A stretch of DNA of 51,867 bases from Bacillota bacterium (GCA_019420525.1 JAHZHA010000013.1:1-51867); one strand, 5' to 3'; counted from the first letter of the stretch, positions 23,781 to 32,687 are shown. Program-made: numbers and translations. The notes: generated by a model from the letters alone, not told the origin.

Positions 23781-24799
23781 TATTTATCGGCACCTCCTTC
23801 TGCAGCAGATCTCTTTGCGGCTTTTTTCGCAGCTTTGTCAGGATTTCCGTAGAGTCTTCTCTCAAAGAAACGGTCGATAAGCGGCGTCAGAATATTCATC
23901 AGGAGAATCGAGAACGATACACCTTCCGGATAAGAGCCGAAGAGTCGGATAATCATGGTGATGAGACCGCAGCCGATACCGAAGACAATCTTACCTGCGG
24001 TGGTGGAAGGAGTCGTCGCATAGTCGGTTGCCATGAAGAAAGCTCCCAGCATGACACCGCCGGCACAGATCTGCCAGAGCGGATCGACACCTGCCAGAAG
24101 TGAGATAACGGCGACAGTTCCCAGAAATGCTACAGGAGTGGAGATCGGAATGATCTTCATAACGATGAGGAACAGACCGCCGATGAGCAGTGCCAGAGCA
24201 CAGACTTCACCCATAGAACCGCCTACCGTACCGAAGAAGAGCTGCTTTACCGAAAATGCTGCTTCCGCTTCGGCGGCGCCGCTTTCCGAAAATACACCCA
24301 GCGGTGTAGCGGAAGTTACAGCGTCTGCTGCGCTGAATACGCGTCCTTTTGTCGGATCAGCCCAGGTGGTCATATCCGTTGCAAAGGATACGAAAAGAAC
24401 GATTCTCGCGGTGATGGCAGGGTTTGCGAAGTTCTGGCCCAGACCGCCGAAGAATTGTTTTACGATGACGATGGCCACGAAAGAACCGATCACTCCCTGC
24501 CAGTAAGGGAGTGTAACAGGTACGTTCATGGCGATCAGAAGACCGGTGAGCACCGCACTCATGTCTCCTGCGGTGTTCGGCTTTTTCATGATCTTCTCAA
24601 AAGCCCATTCGAAGAATACGGCGGATACGATGCATACCAGAGCCAGCATCAGAGCGCGGAAACCGAATATGTAGATCGAGGCGATCAGTGACGGCATCAG
24701 TGCCAGTATGACCAGAGACATGATCTTGGTCGTATTCATCGAATCGGTGATATGCGGATTTGATGTGACGAGCATATTTGCGTTTTTAGCTGTTTTCAT
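23780..24799 (-). CDS. rnfD: Rnf complex subunit D, covalent flavoprotein
   Basis: A 339-residue membrane subunit of the NqrB/RnfD family with about nine helices. Blocks include 'SNPHITDSMNTTKIMSLVIL', 'GLGQNFANPAITARIVL' and 'FFMATDYATTPST'. The flavin site reads 'DAVTSATPLG' (Asp159 to Thr165), where the usual GA is replaced by SA while the acceptor threonine is retained. A Lys/Ala-rich end of about 20 residues is cytoplasmic. It carries covalent FMN and takes part in ion translocation. One base separates it from the rnfC stop. Confidence 0.96.
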   Translation of the reverse strand: MKTAKNANMLVTSNPHITDSMNTTKIMSLVILALMPSLIASIYIFGFRALMLALVCIVSAVFFEWAFEKIMKKPNTAGDMSAVLTGLLIAMNVPVTLPYWQGVIGSFVAIVIVKQFFGGLGQNFANPAITARIVLFVSFATDMTTWADPTKGRVFSAADAVTSATPLGVFSESGAAEAEAAFSVKQLFFGTVGGSMGEVCALALLIGGLFLIVMKIIPISTPVAFLGTVAVISLLAGVDPLWQICAGGVMLGAFFMATDYATTPSTTAGKIVFGIGCGLITMIIRLFGSYPEGVSFSILLMNILTPLIDRFFERRLYGNPDKAAKKAAKRSAAEGGADK

Positions 24800-24800
24800 A

Positions 24801-26108
24801 TTAAAGACCGGCCTCCTTTACCATGCTCTTTGCGAGCGTATTTACAAACGCCAGAGGCTTTTTCGCCGGACAGACATAAGAACAGCTGCCGCAGCTCATA
24901 CATTCCATGATCTTCAGGTCGCTGAGACGTTTTGCGTCCTTTGCCTCGTATGCTTTTGCGAATTCCTTCGGCATGAGACCCACAGGGCATCCTCTGTAGC
25001 ATCTTCCGCAGTTGATGCACGGAGTCGGCTCGCTGAGGCGCGCCTGATTTTCGTCGAAGAAGAGAACGGCGCCTGTATTTTTCACGACGACACCGCCGTC
25101 GCTGTTCTGCGCCTTTCCCATCATCGGACCGCCGGCGATGATCTTCTTCGGCGGCGTCGTATAGCCCCCGCAGAATTCCGCCAGATCATAATACTTTGTA
25201 CCTACCGGAACGACTACGTTTGCTGGATTTGCGATGGCATTGCCCGCTACTGTCACGGTTCTTTCTACTACCGGCATACCGGTTCTGAAATAGCGGCCAA
25301 CAAACATAATCGTCGTGATATTGGAAAGGATACAGCCTACAGATGCCGGAAGCTGTCCCGCTTTCAGCGTCTTGCCTGCTGTTTCGTGAATGAGAACTCT
25401 TTCAGCTCCCTGCGGGTACGTGCTTCTGAGTTCCACCACTTCCGCGCCGCTGACGTCTTTCAGTCCGCTGCGGATCTTTTCGATGGCGTCAGGCTTATTG
25501 TTCTCGATGCCGACGTAGCATTTCGTCAGACCGAGATATTTCATCGTCAGCTGAATGCCGGATATGATATCTTCCGTATGTTCCAGCATGTTTCTGTGGT
25601 CAGACGTGATGTACGGTTCGCATTCCGCGCCATTGACGATCAGCGTATCACATTCGTCAAGATTAGGCGGGTTGAACTTTACGTGAGTCGGGAAGGATGC
25701 ACCTCCCAGTCCTACCAGCCCGCTGTCTCTGACCGCTTTGATAAAATCGTCTTTCGTTTCGCAGTGCGGAGGCTGAAGCCCTTCCCACGGTTCCTGACGC
25801 CCGTCTGTCGTGATGACGACAAACGTATCTGTGCTGCCCAGCGCCGTACGGCTCTCCTCTATAGCTGTCACCTCGCCGGAAACGCTCGAGTGAATCGGTG
25901 CGCTCACGGGAGCGTCGATGTCGCCGATCAGTTGACCGACTTTGACCAGGTCGCCTTTTTTTACAAGAGGCTGACAGGACCTTCCGATGTGCTGTGACAT
26001 AGAGATGCAGACTTTTTCAGGTACAGGAATGACAACAGATTCACAGCCGGCAGTATCTTTGTGATGACTGACATGAATGCTGTGCATGTGCTTGGAAAAT
26101 AAACCCAT
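24801..26108 (-). CDS. rnfC: Rnf complex subunit C, NADH-binding FMN/Fe-S subunit
   Basis: A 435-residue peripheral subunit where NAD+ is reduced. The N-terminal part has the lipoyl/barrel-like 'APVSAPIHSSVSGEVTAIEE'. The NADH/FMN fold follows with 'SGLVGLGGASFPTHVKF'. Two 4Fe-4S sites are at Cys364/367/370/374 ('CINCGRCYRGCP') and Cys403/406/409/413 ('CMSCGSCSYVCP'). This is the compact form without the long C-terminal repeats of proteobacterial RnfC. It is the first gene of the six-gene operon rnfCDGEAB, the order seen in acetogens and other Clostridia. Ribosome site AAAGGGAG. Transcription should start from the paired promoters at 26262-26404. Confidence 0.97.
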   Translation of the reverse strand: MGLFSKHMHSIHVSHHKDTAGCESVVIPVPEKVCISMSQHIGRSCQPLVKKGDLVKVGQLIGDIDAPVSAPIHSSVSGEVTAIEESRTALGSTDTFVVITTDGRQEPWEGLQPPHCETKDDFIKAVRDSGLVGLGGASFPTHVKFNPPNLDECDTLIVNGAECEPYITSDHRNMLEHTEDIISGIQLTMKYLGLTKCYVGIENNKPDAIEKIRSGLKDVSGAEVVELRSTYPQGAERVLIHETAGKTLKAGQLPASVGCILSNITTIMFVGRYFRTGMPVVERTVTVAGNAIANPANVVVPVGTKYYDLAEFCGGYTTPPKKIIAGGPMMGKAQNSDGGVVVKNTGAVLFFDENQARLSEPTPCINCGRCYRGCPVGLMPKEFAKAYEAKDAKRLSDLKIMECMSCGSCSYVCPAKKPLAFVNTLAKSMVKEAGL

Positions 26109-26261
26109 ATGTCTCTCTCCCTTTCATAAAATAATAATCAGTGCAGTCTGAACAGCATGATATTGCTTAATCAGCGCTGTATTCAGAATTATGCGCCCGC
26201 CGCGGATTTCAGAGGACCGTCTGTGACAGCCCATTGAAAAGACCCCGCCTGAGGCGCATCA

Positions 26262-26290
26262 AGTATACAACAAACTTCTTTGAAAATCAA
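26262..26290 (-). promoter_or_regulatory. Proximal rnf promoter P1 (minus strand)
   Basis: Read on the minus strand, TTGATT (26285-26290), 17 bases and TATACT (26262-26267). The spacer contains CAAA-N4-TTTG. The leader to rnfC is about 150 bases and has no recognised riboswitch, only a short GCGCCTcAGGCG hairpin. Confidence 0.7.
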
Positions 26291-26375
26291 CAGAAATCGC
26301 CACAAAAGCAAGTGATTGCAATGTTTTTCAAAGATAATACTATATGTATGCAAAGTAAAAGTGTTATCTTTGCTA

Positions 26376-26404
26376 AGTATATAACAAATTACTTTGATAA
26401 TAAA
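26376..26404 (-). promoter_or_regulatory. Distal rnf promoter P2, a near copy of P1 (minus strand)
   Basis: Read on the minus strand, TTTATT (26399-26404), 17 bases and TATACT (26376-26381). Its spacer repeats that of P1 almost exactly (TCAAAG-A/T-A-A/G-TTTGTT). Together with the inverted GCAAAG/CTTTGC pair at 26350-26373, this makes the 26268-26400 stretch a cluster of CTTTG boxes. The 26109-26662 gap contains these promoters, the plus-strand promoter at 26426 and nothing else that I could support. Confidence 0.55.
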
Positions 26405-26425
26405 AATAAGCGACCTATAAAACCG

Positions 26426-26454
26426 TTGCCATTTCAAAGCGATAATGATAGAAT
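26426..26454 (+). promoter_or_regulatory. Promoter of the acyl-CoA synthetase gene
   Basis: TTGCCA (26426-26431), 17 bases and TAGAAT (26449-26454) face away from the rnf promoters and leave a leader of about 200 bases. Confidence 0.55.
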
Positions 26455-26662
26455 CTTTAGTTACAGAGAACGGGAAGACGGCAGCCGGATGATCGTGCCG
26501 ACCAGCCGTCGCGTTCCGTTTCCGGGAGCGGAGCAGATCCGCAGAATTTTCGGAAAAAACGGCAGAGACCGCAGCAGGACAGATTTGTTCCTTCTGACAG
26601 GTTAATTGCTGTCTTATATAAGTAGAAAATCGAATGAAAAAGAGAAATGGAGAGGTTCGGAT

Positions 26663-28414
26663 ATGGCCAGCAATAAAAAATATAAAGACGCATATTATCC
26701 CGTAAGAAACGTGACAGATATGAAAGATCTGATCGACAGCTGTGCGGAACTTTACGGTGATCGTCCCGCTTATCTCAAGAAAAATGTGCCGGGCGGAAAA
26801 TTCGTTCCGGTAAGTTACCGCCAGCTGAAAGCTGATATCGACGCTTTCGGTACGGCGCTCATCGATCTGGGGCTGAAAGGCAAACATGTGGGCGTCATCG
26901 GTGAAACCCGCTATGAATGGATTGTAGGTCATCAGGGTGTCGTAAACGGTACAGGCGTCATCGTTCCTCTCGACAAGGATCTTCCTCAGTCGGAACTTAC
27001 CAATCTCTGCGAGAGAGCAGATCTGTCGGCGATTATCTATTCAGGAAAAGTCGAAAAATCTGTTCTGAAAGCCATCGAAAATATCGGAACGATGGAGTAT
27101 GTGATCAGCATGGATGCGGAACAGAGTGACGAAAACCGCCTCTCTTTCCACGAACTCCTGAATAAAGGAAGAAAGCTGGTAGCAGCCGGAGACCGCAGCT
27201 TTATCGATGCGAAAATCGATCCGGAAGCTATGAGCATTCTGCTTTTTACTTCAGGAACTACCGGACTTGCAAAAGGTGTTATGCTTTCCCACAAAAATAT
27301 CGTGTCAAATGTCATGAATATGTCGATGTTCGTAAAAGTTTTGGAAGATGATGTAGCGCTTTCGATTCTTCCGATACATCATACATATGAATTCACAATT
27401 ATCCATATGACGGTGCATTATCAGGGCGGTACCGTGGCGCTGTGCGAAGGCCTGAAATATATCATCAAAAATATGGCTGAATGCCGGGCTTCCATCATCA
27501 TAGGTGTTCCTCTCGTGTTTGAGATGATGCATAAGAGGGTCTGGAAACAGGCGGAAAAGTCGGGAAAAGCGGCAAAACTCAGAAAAGCCATCGCTGTAGC
27601 CAAAAAGCTGGATCGCTTCAATATCAAATCTATGAGAAAGCTGTTCAAAGACGTCCACAACGCTTTCGGAGGCAATATGCGCCTGTTCATCTCCGGTGCG
27701 GCGGCTATCGATCCGGAGATTATGGAAGATTTCAACAGCATGGGAATCACCATGTTCCAGGGATACGGTATGACGGAGAACAGCCCGATCATCGCCGTGC
27801 ACAGAGACAGATACTACGATGCCGCATCAGTCGGCCCGGCTATGCCGAATACGCTGATCCGCATTGAAAATCCGGATGAAGATGGCATCGGAGAAATCGT
27901 AACGAAGAGCGATTCCGTCATGTTGGGATATTACAAGAATCCGGAAGAGACTGCGAAAGTCCTGAAGGACGGCTGGCTCTATACAGGAGATTACGGCTAT
28001 ATCGATGACAGGGGATTCCTGTTTGTCACCGGAAGAAAAAAGAATGTCATCGTTACGAAAAACGGTAAGAATATCTTCCCGGAGGAAGTCGAGTATTATC
28101 TGGGAAAGAGCCAGTATATCAGCGAAGTCATCGTCGAAGGCGCTCCTCAGCCTGACGGAGAACTCATCGTAACGGCTCACATCGTTCCGGACAGGGAGAC
28201 GATCAGCGAGCAGGTGGGAGATCTCGATGATGCGCAGATGAAAAAATTCTTCAAGAAGATCATCGATGACACGAACGAACAGATGCCTTCCTATAAAAGA
28301 GTAAAGCGTTTTGTGATCCGAAACGAGGAATTTGAAAAGACCAGCACGAAGAAGATAAAGAGATTTGGAACTCCGCTGGACAGTACGGGAGCGGAAAAGA
28401 CCGACGCCAAATAA
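26663..28414 (+). CDS. Long-chain fatty acid-CoA ligase (AMP-forming)
   Basis: A 583-residue adenylate-forming enzyme that activates a carboxylic acid to acyl-AMP and then acyl-CoA. Signatures are the P-loop 'LLFTSGTTGLAKGVMLSHKN', 'ISGAAAIDPEIMEDF', 'FQGYGMTENSPII', 'WLYTGDYGYIDDRGFLFVTG' and the C-terminal 'RKKNVIVTKNGKNIFPEEVE' with its core loop. The length and the 'YEWIVGHQGVVNGTGVIVPL' region put it in the FadD15-like long-chain group rather than acetyl-CoA synthetases. I chose the ATG at 26663, with GGAGAGG eight bases upstream. An earlier TTG at 26606 lacks a ribosome site. It is divergent from the rnf operon and ends in a hairpin. It probably recycles exogenous fatty acids or activates fermentation acids. 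Confidence 0.93.
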   Translation: MASNKKYKDAYYPVRNVTDMKDLIDSCAELYGDRPAYLKKNVPGGKFVPVSYRQLKADIDAFGTALIDLGLKGKHVGVIGETRYEWIVGHQGVVNGTGVIVPLDKDLPQSELTNLCERADLSAIIYSGKVEKSVLKAIENIGTMEYVISMDAEQSDENRLSFHELLNKGRKLVAAGDRSFIDAKIDPEAMSILLFTSGTTGLAKGVMLSHKNIVSNVMNMSMFVKVLEDDVALSILPIHHTYEFTIIHMTVHYQGGTVALCEGLKYIIKNMAECRASIIIGVPLVFEMMHKRVWKQAEKSGKAAKLRKAIAVAKKLDRFNIKSMRKLFKDVHNAFGGNMRLFISGAAAIDPEIMEDFNSMGITMFQGYGMTENSPIIAVHRDRYYDAASVGPAMPNTLIRIENPDEDGIGEIVTKSDSVMLGYYKNPEETAKVLKDGWLYTGDYGYIDDRGFLFVTGRKKNVIVTKNGKNIFPEEVEYYLGKSQYISEVIVEGAPQPDGELIVTAHIVPDRETISEQVGDLDDAQMKKFFKKIIDDTNEQMPSYKRVKRFVIRNEEFEKTSTKKIKRFGTPLDSTGAEKTDAK

Positions 28415-28430
28415 AGTACGGAAACCGCAG

Positions 28431-28456
28431 CGGGAGCCGACGAAAGACGGCTCCCG
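28431..28456 (+). terminator. Hairpin after the acyl-CoA ligase
   Basis: A 9-bp GC-rich stem CGGGAGCCG/CGGCTCCCG with an 8-base loop. The following T content is weak (TTCACTATATTTT), so termination may be partial. The rest of 28457-28598 shows no gene. Confidence 0.65.
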
Positions 28457-28598
28457 TTCACTATATTTTCGCAGGCGAGTTGAAATATATAGTTCTATAA
28501 CGAATCAAACGATACGTAGAGTTTTTTATCTGTTGGCGGAATAAAATCCATAAAACACTGACGGAAGTGTGAGCACAAATATGGCACAGAGCAATGAG

Positions 28599-28627
28599 TT
28601 GTGATACAATATTAAATTATATACAAT
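28599..28627 (+). promoter_or_regulatory. Promoter of the peptide ABC operon
   Basis: TTGTGA (28599-28604), 17 bases and TACAAT (28622-28627) lie about 120 bases upstream of oppD. The expected start point falls at or just before the leader hairpin. Confidence 0.65.
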
Positions 28628-28629
28628 TT

Positions 28630-28653
28630 CCGGCGTGAATACGCCGGCTTTTG
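28630..28653 (+). other. Hairpin at the 5' end of the opp leader
   Basis: The perfect 7-bp stem CCGGCGT/ACGCCGG has a GAAT tetraloop and is followed by CTTTTG. Being at the expected transcript start, it would cap the messenger. It could also act as a weak early terminator. Confidence 0.55.
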
Positions 28654-28750
28654 TACCGGTATTGCTTTTTCACTTAAAAGTGATGATGTGAAAGAAATAT
28701 GCCGGCACCACATATCCGTTATTGATAAGGAAGAGAGAATGTAAGATAAG

Positions 28751-29764
28751 ATGAAACAGACAGAAACGATTTTAGATATACAGAATCTGTGCGTGGAGTT
28801 CAGAACTGCAGAAGGCACGGTAAAAGCCGTCAATAATCTCAGCTATACGCTTCATAGAGGAGAAAAACTTGGAATAGTAGGTGAGAGCGGAAGCGGTAAG
28901 AGTGTATCTTCCCTGAGTATTATGGGTCTGATTCCGAATCCCCCGGGTGAAATTACGGCAGGAAGTATTCTGTATAAAGATAAAGATCTGGTCACAGCCT
29001 CAGAAAAAGAGATGCAGAAGATCAGAGGAAATGAAATCTCGATGATTTTCCAGGAACCGATGACATCTCTCAATCCCATTATCAAGTGTGGAAAACAGAT
29101 CGCTGAATCTTTAAGGCTTCATCGCGGAATGGATAAAAAAACAGCGATGAACGAAGCTGTTCGCATGATGCATGCGGTAGGTATCGCAAATCCCGAAGTG
29201 AGAGCTTACGAATATCCTCATCAGATGTCAGGCGGTATGCGTCAGAGAGTGATGATAGCCATGGCTCTGGCATGCAGCCCGCAGATTTTGATCGCGGACG
29301 AGCCTACTACCGCCCTCGATGTAACGATTCAGGCTCAGATTCTCGATCTGATCCGAGAACTCAACGAAAATATGGAGACGTCTGTCCTGTTTATTACACA
29401 TGACTTGGGTGTTGTCAGCGAACTGTGCGATACAGTTATCGTTATGTATGCCGGACAGATCGTGGAAAAAGCGCCTGTAGATGAGCTTTTCAATGACCCG
29501 AAGCATCCATATTCTCAGGGACTTCTGCATGCTATCCCTAAGATTACAAAAGAAAGAGAGCCACTGCTGACGATTGAAGGCGCGGTGCCAAATCCGACGG
29601 AACACATCGAAGGCTGTACATTCTGGCCGAGGTGTCCTCATGCGTCGGAAATCTGTAAAAAAGCCGATCCGGAGCTGAGACAACTGACAGAAGAACGCTC
29701 TGTGAAATGCTGGCTATATGCCGAGGATGCAGATGAAAAAAACGGGGAAGAGAAGGAGGCTTAA
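28751..29764 (+). CDS. oppD: Peptide ABC transporter ATPase, OppD/DppD type
   Basis: A 337-residue cytoplasmic ATPase. Walker A 'GESGSGKS', signature 'MSGGMRQRVMIAMALACSPQ', Walker B 'ILIADEPTTALD', and the switch region 'FITHDLGVVSELCD'. The C-terminal oligopeptide/dipeptide extension carries the cysteine cluster 'GCTFWPRCPHASEICKK', which binds an Fe-S cluster in this family. With OppF it forms the heterodimeric engine for the OppBC permease. It is first in an operon ordered D-F-A-B-C instead of the common A-B-C-D-F. Peptide substrate length is not predictable. Confidence 0.93.
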   Translation: MKQTETILDIQNLCVEFRTAEGTVKAVNNLSYTLHRGEKLGIVGESGSGKSVSSLSIMGLIPNPPGEITAGSILYKDKDLVTASEKEMQKIRGNEISMIFQEPMTSLNPIIKCGKQIAESLRLHRGMDKKTAMNEAVRMMHAVGIANPEVRAYEYPHQMSGGMRQRVMIAMALACSPQILIADEPTTALDVTIQAQILDLIRELNENMETSVLFITHDLGVVSELCDTVIVMYAGQIVEKAPVDELFNDPKHPYSQGLLHAIPKITKEREPLLTIEGAVPNPTEHIEGCTFWPRCPHASEICKKADPELRQLTEERSVKCWLYAEDADEKNGEEKEA

Positions 29765-29767
29765 ATT

Positions 29768-30736
29768 ATGACAGAAAGTGCGCAGGAAACGCTGGTCAGA
29801 GCCGACCACGTGAAAGTATATTTTAAAGGCAAAAACAGAAAAGCGGGAAGCGTAAAAGCTGTCGATGATGTAAGCTTTGAAATCATGAAAGGCGAAACGT
29901 TCGGTGTCGTAGGGGAGAGCGGCTGCGGAAAGAGTACGCTGGGCAAGACACTGGTGCGTCTTCTGAAACCTACAGAAGGAAAGATTTTTCTGGAAGATCA
30001 GGAAATATCGGAACTGAAAGGTACGGAACTGAAACAGATGAGAAAACAGGCTCAGATCATATTTCAGGATCCGTCTGCCTGTCTCAATCCGAGAAGAACA
30101 GTGAAACAGATTCTCACCGAACCTTTTGAAATTCACGGGATGAAAGGTCGGATTGATGTAGATGCCCGCATCCTGGAACTGATGCAGCTGGTAGGCTTGG
30201 ATACTTATCATCTGAGCCGCTACCCACATGAACTTTCCGGCGGACAGAAGCAGAGAATTGGTATCGCTCGGGCACTGGCTCTCAATCCAAAACTCGTCAT
30301 CTGTGATGAGGCGGTTTCCGCTCTGGATGTATCTGTGCAGGCGCAGGTCCTGAATCTGCTGCAGGAGCTCAAAGAAAAACTGGGACTGACATATTTCTTC
30401 ATCTCACATAATCTCAACGTGGTGTATCAGGTGAGCGACCGTGTTGCCGTCATGTATCTGGGCAGGATCGTGGAAATTGCCAGATACGACCAACTTTATG
30501 AAAAAAGATATCACCCGTATACAGAAGCTTTGCTTTCGGCTATTCCACAGACAGATCAGGAGAAAAGAGGCAAACGCATTCATCTGGAAGGTGAAGTTCC
30601 GAATCCTTCCAATCCGCCTGCAGGATGCCATTTTAATACGAGATGTCCGAAAGTCTGTGAACGCTGCAGGTCCGAAGTTCCTGAACTGCGTGAAATTCAG
30701 AAAGGTCATTTTGTGGCTTGCCATCTGTATGATTGA
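29768..30736 (+). CDS. oppF: Peptide ABC transporter ATPase, OppF/DppF type
   Basis: A 322-residue partner ATPase of OppD. Walker A 'GESGCGKSTLGKTLVRL', Q-loop 'IIFQDPSACLNPRRTV', signature 'LSGGQKQRIGIARALALNPK', Walker B 'LVICDEAVSALD' and switch 'FISHNLNVVYQVSD'. It also has the C-terminal cysteine-containing oligopeptide extension 'GCHFNTRCPKVCERC'. It starts three bases after the oppD stop, so the two are coupled. The oppA gene follows 70 bases downstream. Confidence 0.93.
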   Translation: MTESAQETLVRADHVKVYFKGKNRKAGSVKAVDDVSFEIMKGETFGVVGESGCGKSTLGKTLVRLLKPTEGKIFLEDQEISELKGTELKQMRKQAQIIFQDPSACLNPRRTVKQILTEPFEIHGMKGRIDVDARILELMQLVGLDTYHLSRYPHELSGGQKQRIGIARALALNPKLVICDEAVSALDVSVQAQVLNLLQELKEKLGLTYFFISHNLNVVYQVSDRVAVMYLGRIVEIARYDQLYEKRYHPYTEALLSAIPQTDQEKRGKRIHLEGEVPNPSNPPAGCHFNTRCPKVCERCRSEVPELREIQKGHFVACHLYD

Positions 30737-30806
30737 AATGGAGATATCGCCGGTATTCCGGCGTCTCAATATTTTATCAGGAGGAAATAATTAGGAGGAA
30801 AATCTG

Positions 30807-32405
30807 ATGAAAAAGAAAATTTTAGCTCTGACTTTGTGTCTGGCGCTCGTTTTCACTCTCGGTGCATGCGGCGGTGGAACGAACGGCGGCTCAGCCGATT
30901 CTTCGGGATCGAACACGGTAGTCGTAGCCATGGGCAGCGGTTTTACTTCCCTCGACCCGGGATATGTCTACGAAAAGAATCCGCCTGTAGTGATCAATGC
31001 ATGCTACGAAAACCTGTTCAAATTCTATTCAAATGACGGAGAAGCTGAACCATGTCTGGCGGATACGTATGAGTTTTCAGCAGACGGAATGACTCTGACA
31101 GTAAAGCTGAAGGATAATATCAAGTTTGCCAGTGGCAATGATATCACTTCTGCAGATGTATTGTTCAGCATCAACCGTACAAAGAATCTGAAGGGCAATC
31201 CTTCTTTCATCTGTGATACCATCGAAAGTATGGAAGCACCGGATGACAAGACGGTTATCTTCCACCTGACGCAGCCGGACAGCGGCATCTTATCCAAGCT
31301 GACATACTGCTCTCTGGCAATCTTAGACAGTAAAGTCGTAAAGGAAAACGGCGGAACTGACGCAGAAGACGCTTCCACTGCAGATAAGGCACAGGCTTAT
31401 CTGGATACTACCAGTGCAGGCTCCGGTATGTATGTCATGACAAGTTATAAGCCGGATCAGGAAATTGTCCTGGAAAAGAACCCGAATTACTGGGGTGAAA
31501 GTACAAATGTTGACAAGTACATCATCAAAATTCAGCCTGATGCAAATACGCAGATGATGACGCTTTCCAGCGGGGACTTGGATGTGGCTTTAAATCTGAC
31601 AGACGATACGATGGCTGAATTAGAAGGCAAGGATGGCATTAAATGCATTAACTCTGCCACTAAGACAGTCGGTTTTGTTCTGATGAATGCAAACGAATCT
31701 ATTGGCGGACCGGTATCTAATCCTAAGGTTCAGCAGGCTATCCGCAAAGCTATCGATTATGCAGGTGTCCATGATGTCTGCGGCGAAGGTACGATTACTC
31801 CTTACAGTCTGATCCAGTCCGGATTTATGGGCAGTAAGGGCGAAAGATCTGACGATTACACAGATATCGAAGAAGCAAAAGCTCTTCTGGTAGAAGCAGG
31901 ATATCCTGATGGATTCGATATCGATCTGACAGTCTGTGATCTGGATATGGAAGGTATTCTGCTGACTGACCTTGCTCAGAAAGTAAAGGAAGACCTCTCA
32001 GCGATCGGTATTAATGTAAATATCGTGACGCAGGCATGGGCTGCAGGTTATGGAGATGATTATCGTGATGGTAAGATTCCGTTTACTGTAATGTACTGGG
32101 CTACCGATTATAACGATCCGAATGTCCAGCTGGAATTCCTGCCGGGAGCTTCTGTAGGTACGAGAGCGGGATGGACGGAAGATATGAATCCGGAAATCGC
32201 TTCCTATTATGACAAGGTTATGGCAGCTACCGATACAGATGCACGTATCGCCGTTCTGGAAGAGCTTCAGGACAAGATGTATGAAGACGGTCCGTTCCTC
32301 TTTATCGCACAGGCTCCGGCTCATATCGCATATAATACGAGACTCGAAGGTGTAGCAGCTTCCGATCCGTATACTTTGGACTTGACTCAGATCAATATTA
32401 AATAA
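30807..32405 (+). CDS. oppA: Peptide-binding lipoprotein of the ABC importer (SBP family 5)
   Basis: A 532-residue extracellular lipoprotein. The signal peptide ends at lipobox 'LGAC' (Cys21), followed by a Gly/Ser linker. The mature part has the family-5 blocks 'LADTYEFSADGMTLTVKLKD', 'PDDKTVIFHLTQPDSG', 'NPNYWGES' and, in lobe two, 'VQQAIRKAIDYAGV' and 'LLVEAGYPDGFDIDL'. It captures peptides or, in some relatives, glutathione or nickel complexes. Codon use is somewhat more AT-rich and biased than in its neighbours, which fits high expression. Three strong hairpins follow and separate it from the permease genes. Confidence 0.93.
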   Translation: MKKKILALTLCLALVFTLGACGGGTNGGSADSSGSNTVVVAMGSGFTSLDPGYVYEKNPPVVINACYENLFKFYSNDGEAEPCLADTYEFSADGMTLTVKLKDNIKFASGNDITSADVLFSINRTKNLKGNPSFICDTIESMEAPDDKTVIFHLTQPDSGILSKLTYCSLAILDSKVVKENGGTDAEDASTADKAQAYLDTTSAGSGMYVMTSYKPDQEIVLEKNPNYWGESTNVDKYIIKIQPDANTQMMTLSSGDLDVALNLTDDTMAELEGKDGIKCINSATKTVGFVLMNANESIGGPVSNPKVQQAIRKAIDYAGVHDVCGEGTITPYSLIQSGFMGSKGERSDDYTDIEEAKALLVEAGYPDGFDIDLTVCDLDMEGILLTDLAQKVKEDLSAIGINVNIVTQAWAAGYGDDYRDGKIPFTVMYWATDYNDPNVQLEFLPGASVGTRAGWTEDMNPEIASYYDKVMAATDTDARIAVLEELQDKMYEDGPFLFIAQAPAHIAYNTRLEGVAASDPYTLDLTQINIK

Positions 32406-32453
32406 GCTTGATAAAATATTTTTGTGATATTAAAGTAAAATAATTTTCTGTAC

Positions 32454-32493
32454 GCCGGCGGCCGGGGCGGAGAAATCCGGCCCGGCCGCCGGC
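32454..32493 (+). other. Intergenic hairpin 1 of the opp operon
   Basis: A perfect 13-bp stem GCCGGCGGCCGGG/CCCGGCCGCCGGC is extended by CGG/CCG after one mismatch, with an AGAAAT loop. No T run follows, so it is more likely a 3'-end protector for the oppA messenger, or a partial attenuator, than a terminator. Confidence 0.8.
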
Positions 32494-32507
32494 TGAGAAA
32501 AATGAAG

Positions 32508-32562
32508 GCAGGTATTTCCGTGATCCGATATCTGCTGCAGACCGGATGACGGAAATATCTGC
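32508..32562 (+). other. Intergenic hairpin 2 of the opp operon
   Basis: A 14-bp stem (32508-32521 with 32549-32562, one G-U pair) continues after one mismatch as ATCCG/CGGAT around a 15-base loop. No T run follows. Confidence 0.75.
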
Positions 32563-32581
32563 GCATAATCGAATATCAGAG

Positions 32582-32615
32582 CCGTATTCTGTCGCTGCGA
32601 AGAAAGAGAATACGG
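32582..32615 (+). other. Intergenic hairpin 3 of the opp operon
   Basis: A perfect 9-bp stem CCGTATTCT/AGAATACGG with a 16-base loop, 20 bases after hairpin 2 and 73 bases before oppB. Confidence 0.65.
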
Positions 32616-32687
32616 TGGATTTTACCTATGATAAGTTGAAACATTCCTGAAAATTGAAATGACAAATTATTTAGAGAGAGGTGTTGT

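Noticed and set aside
26234..26605. A 123-codon plus-strand frame between rnfC and the acyl-CoA ligase
   Set aside because: It has no good ribosome site, overlaps the repeated rnf promoters and the ligase promoter, and its product is low in recognisable structure.
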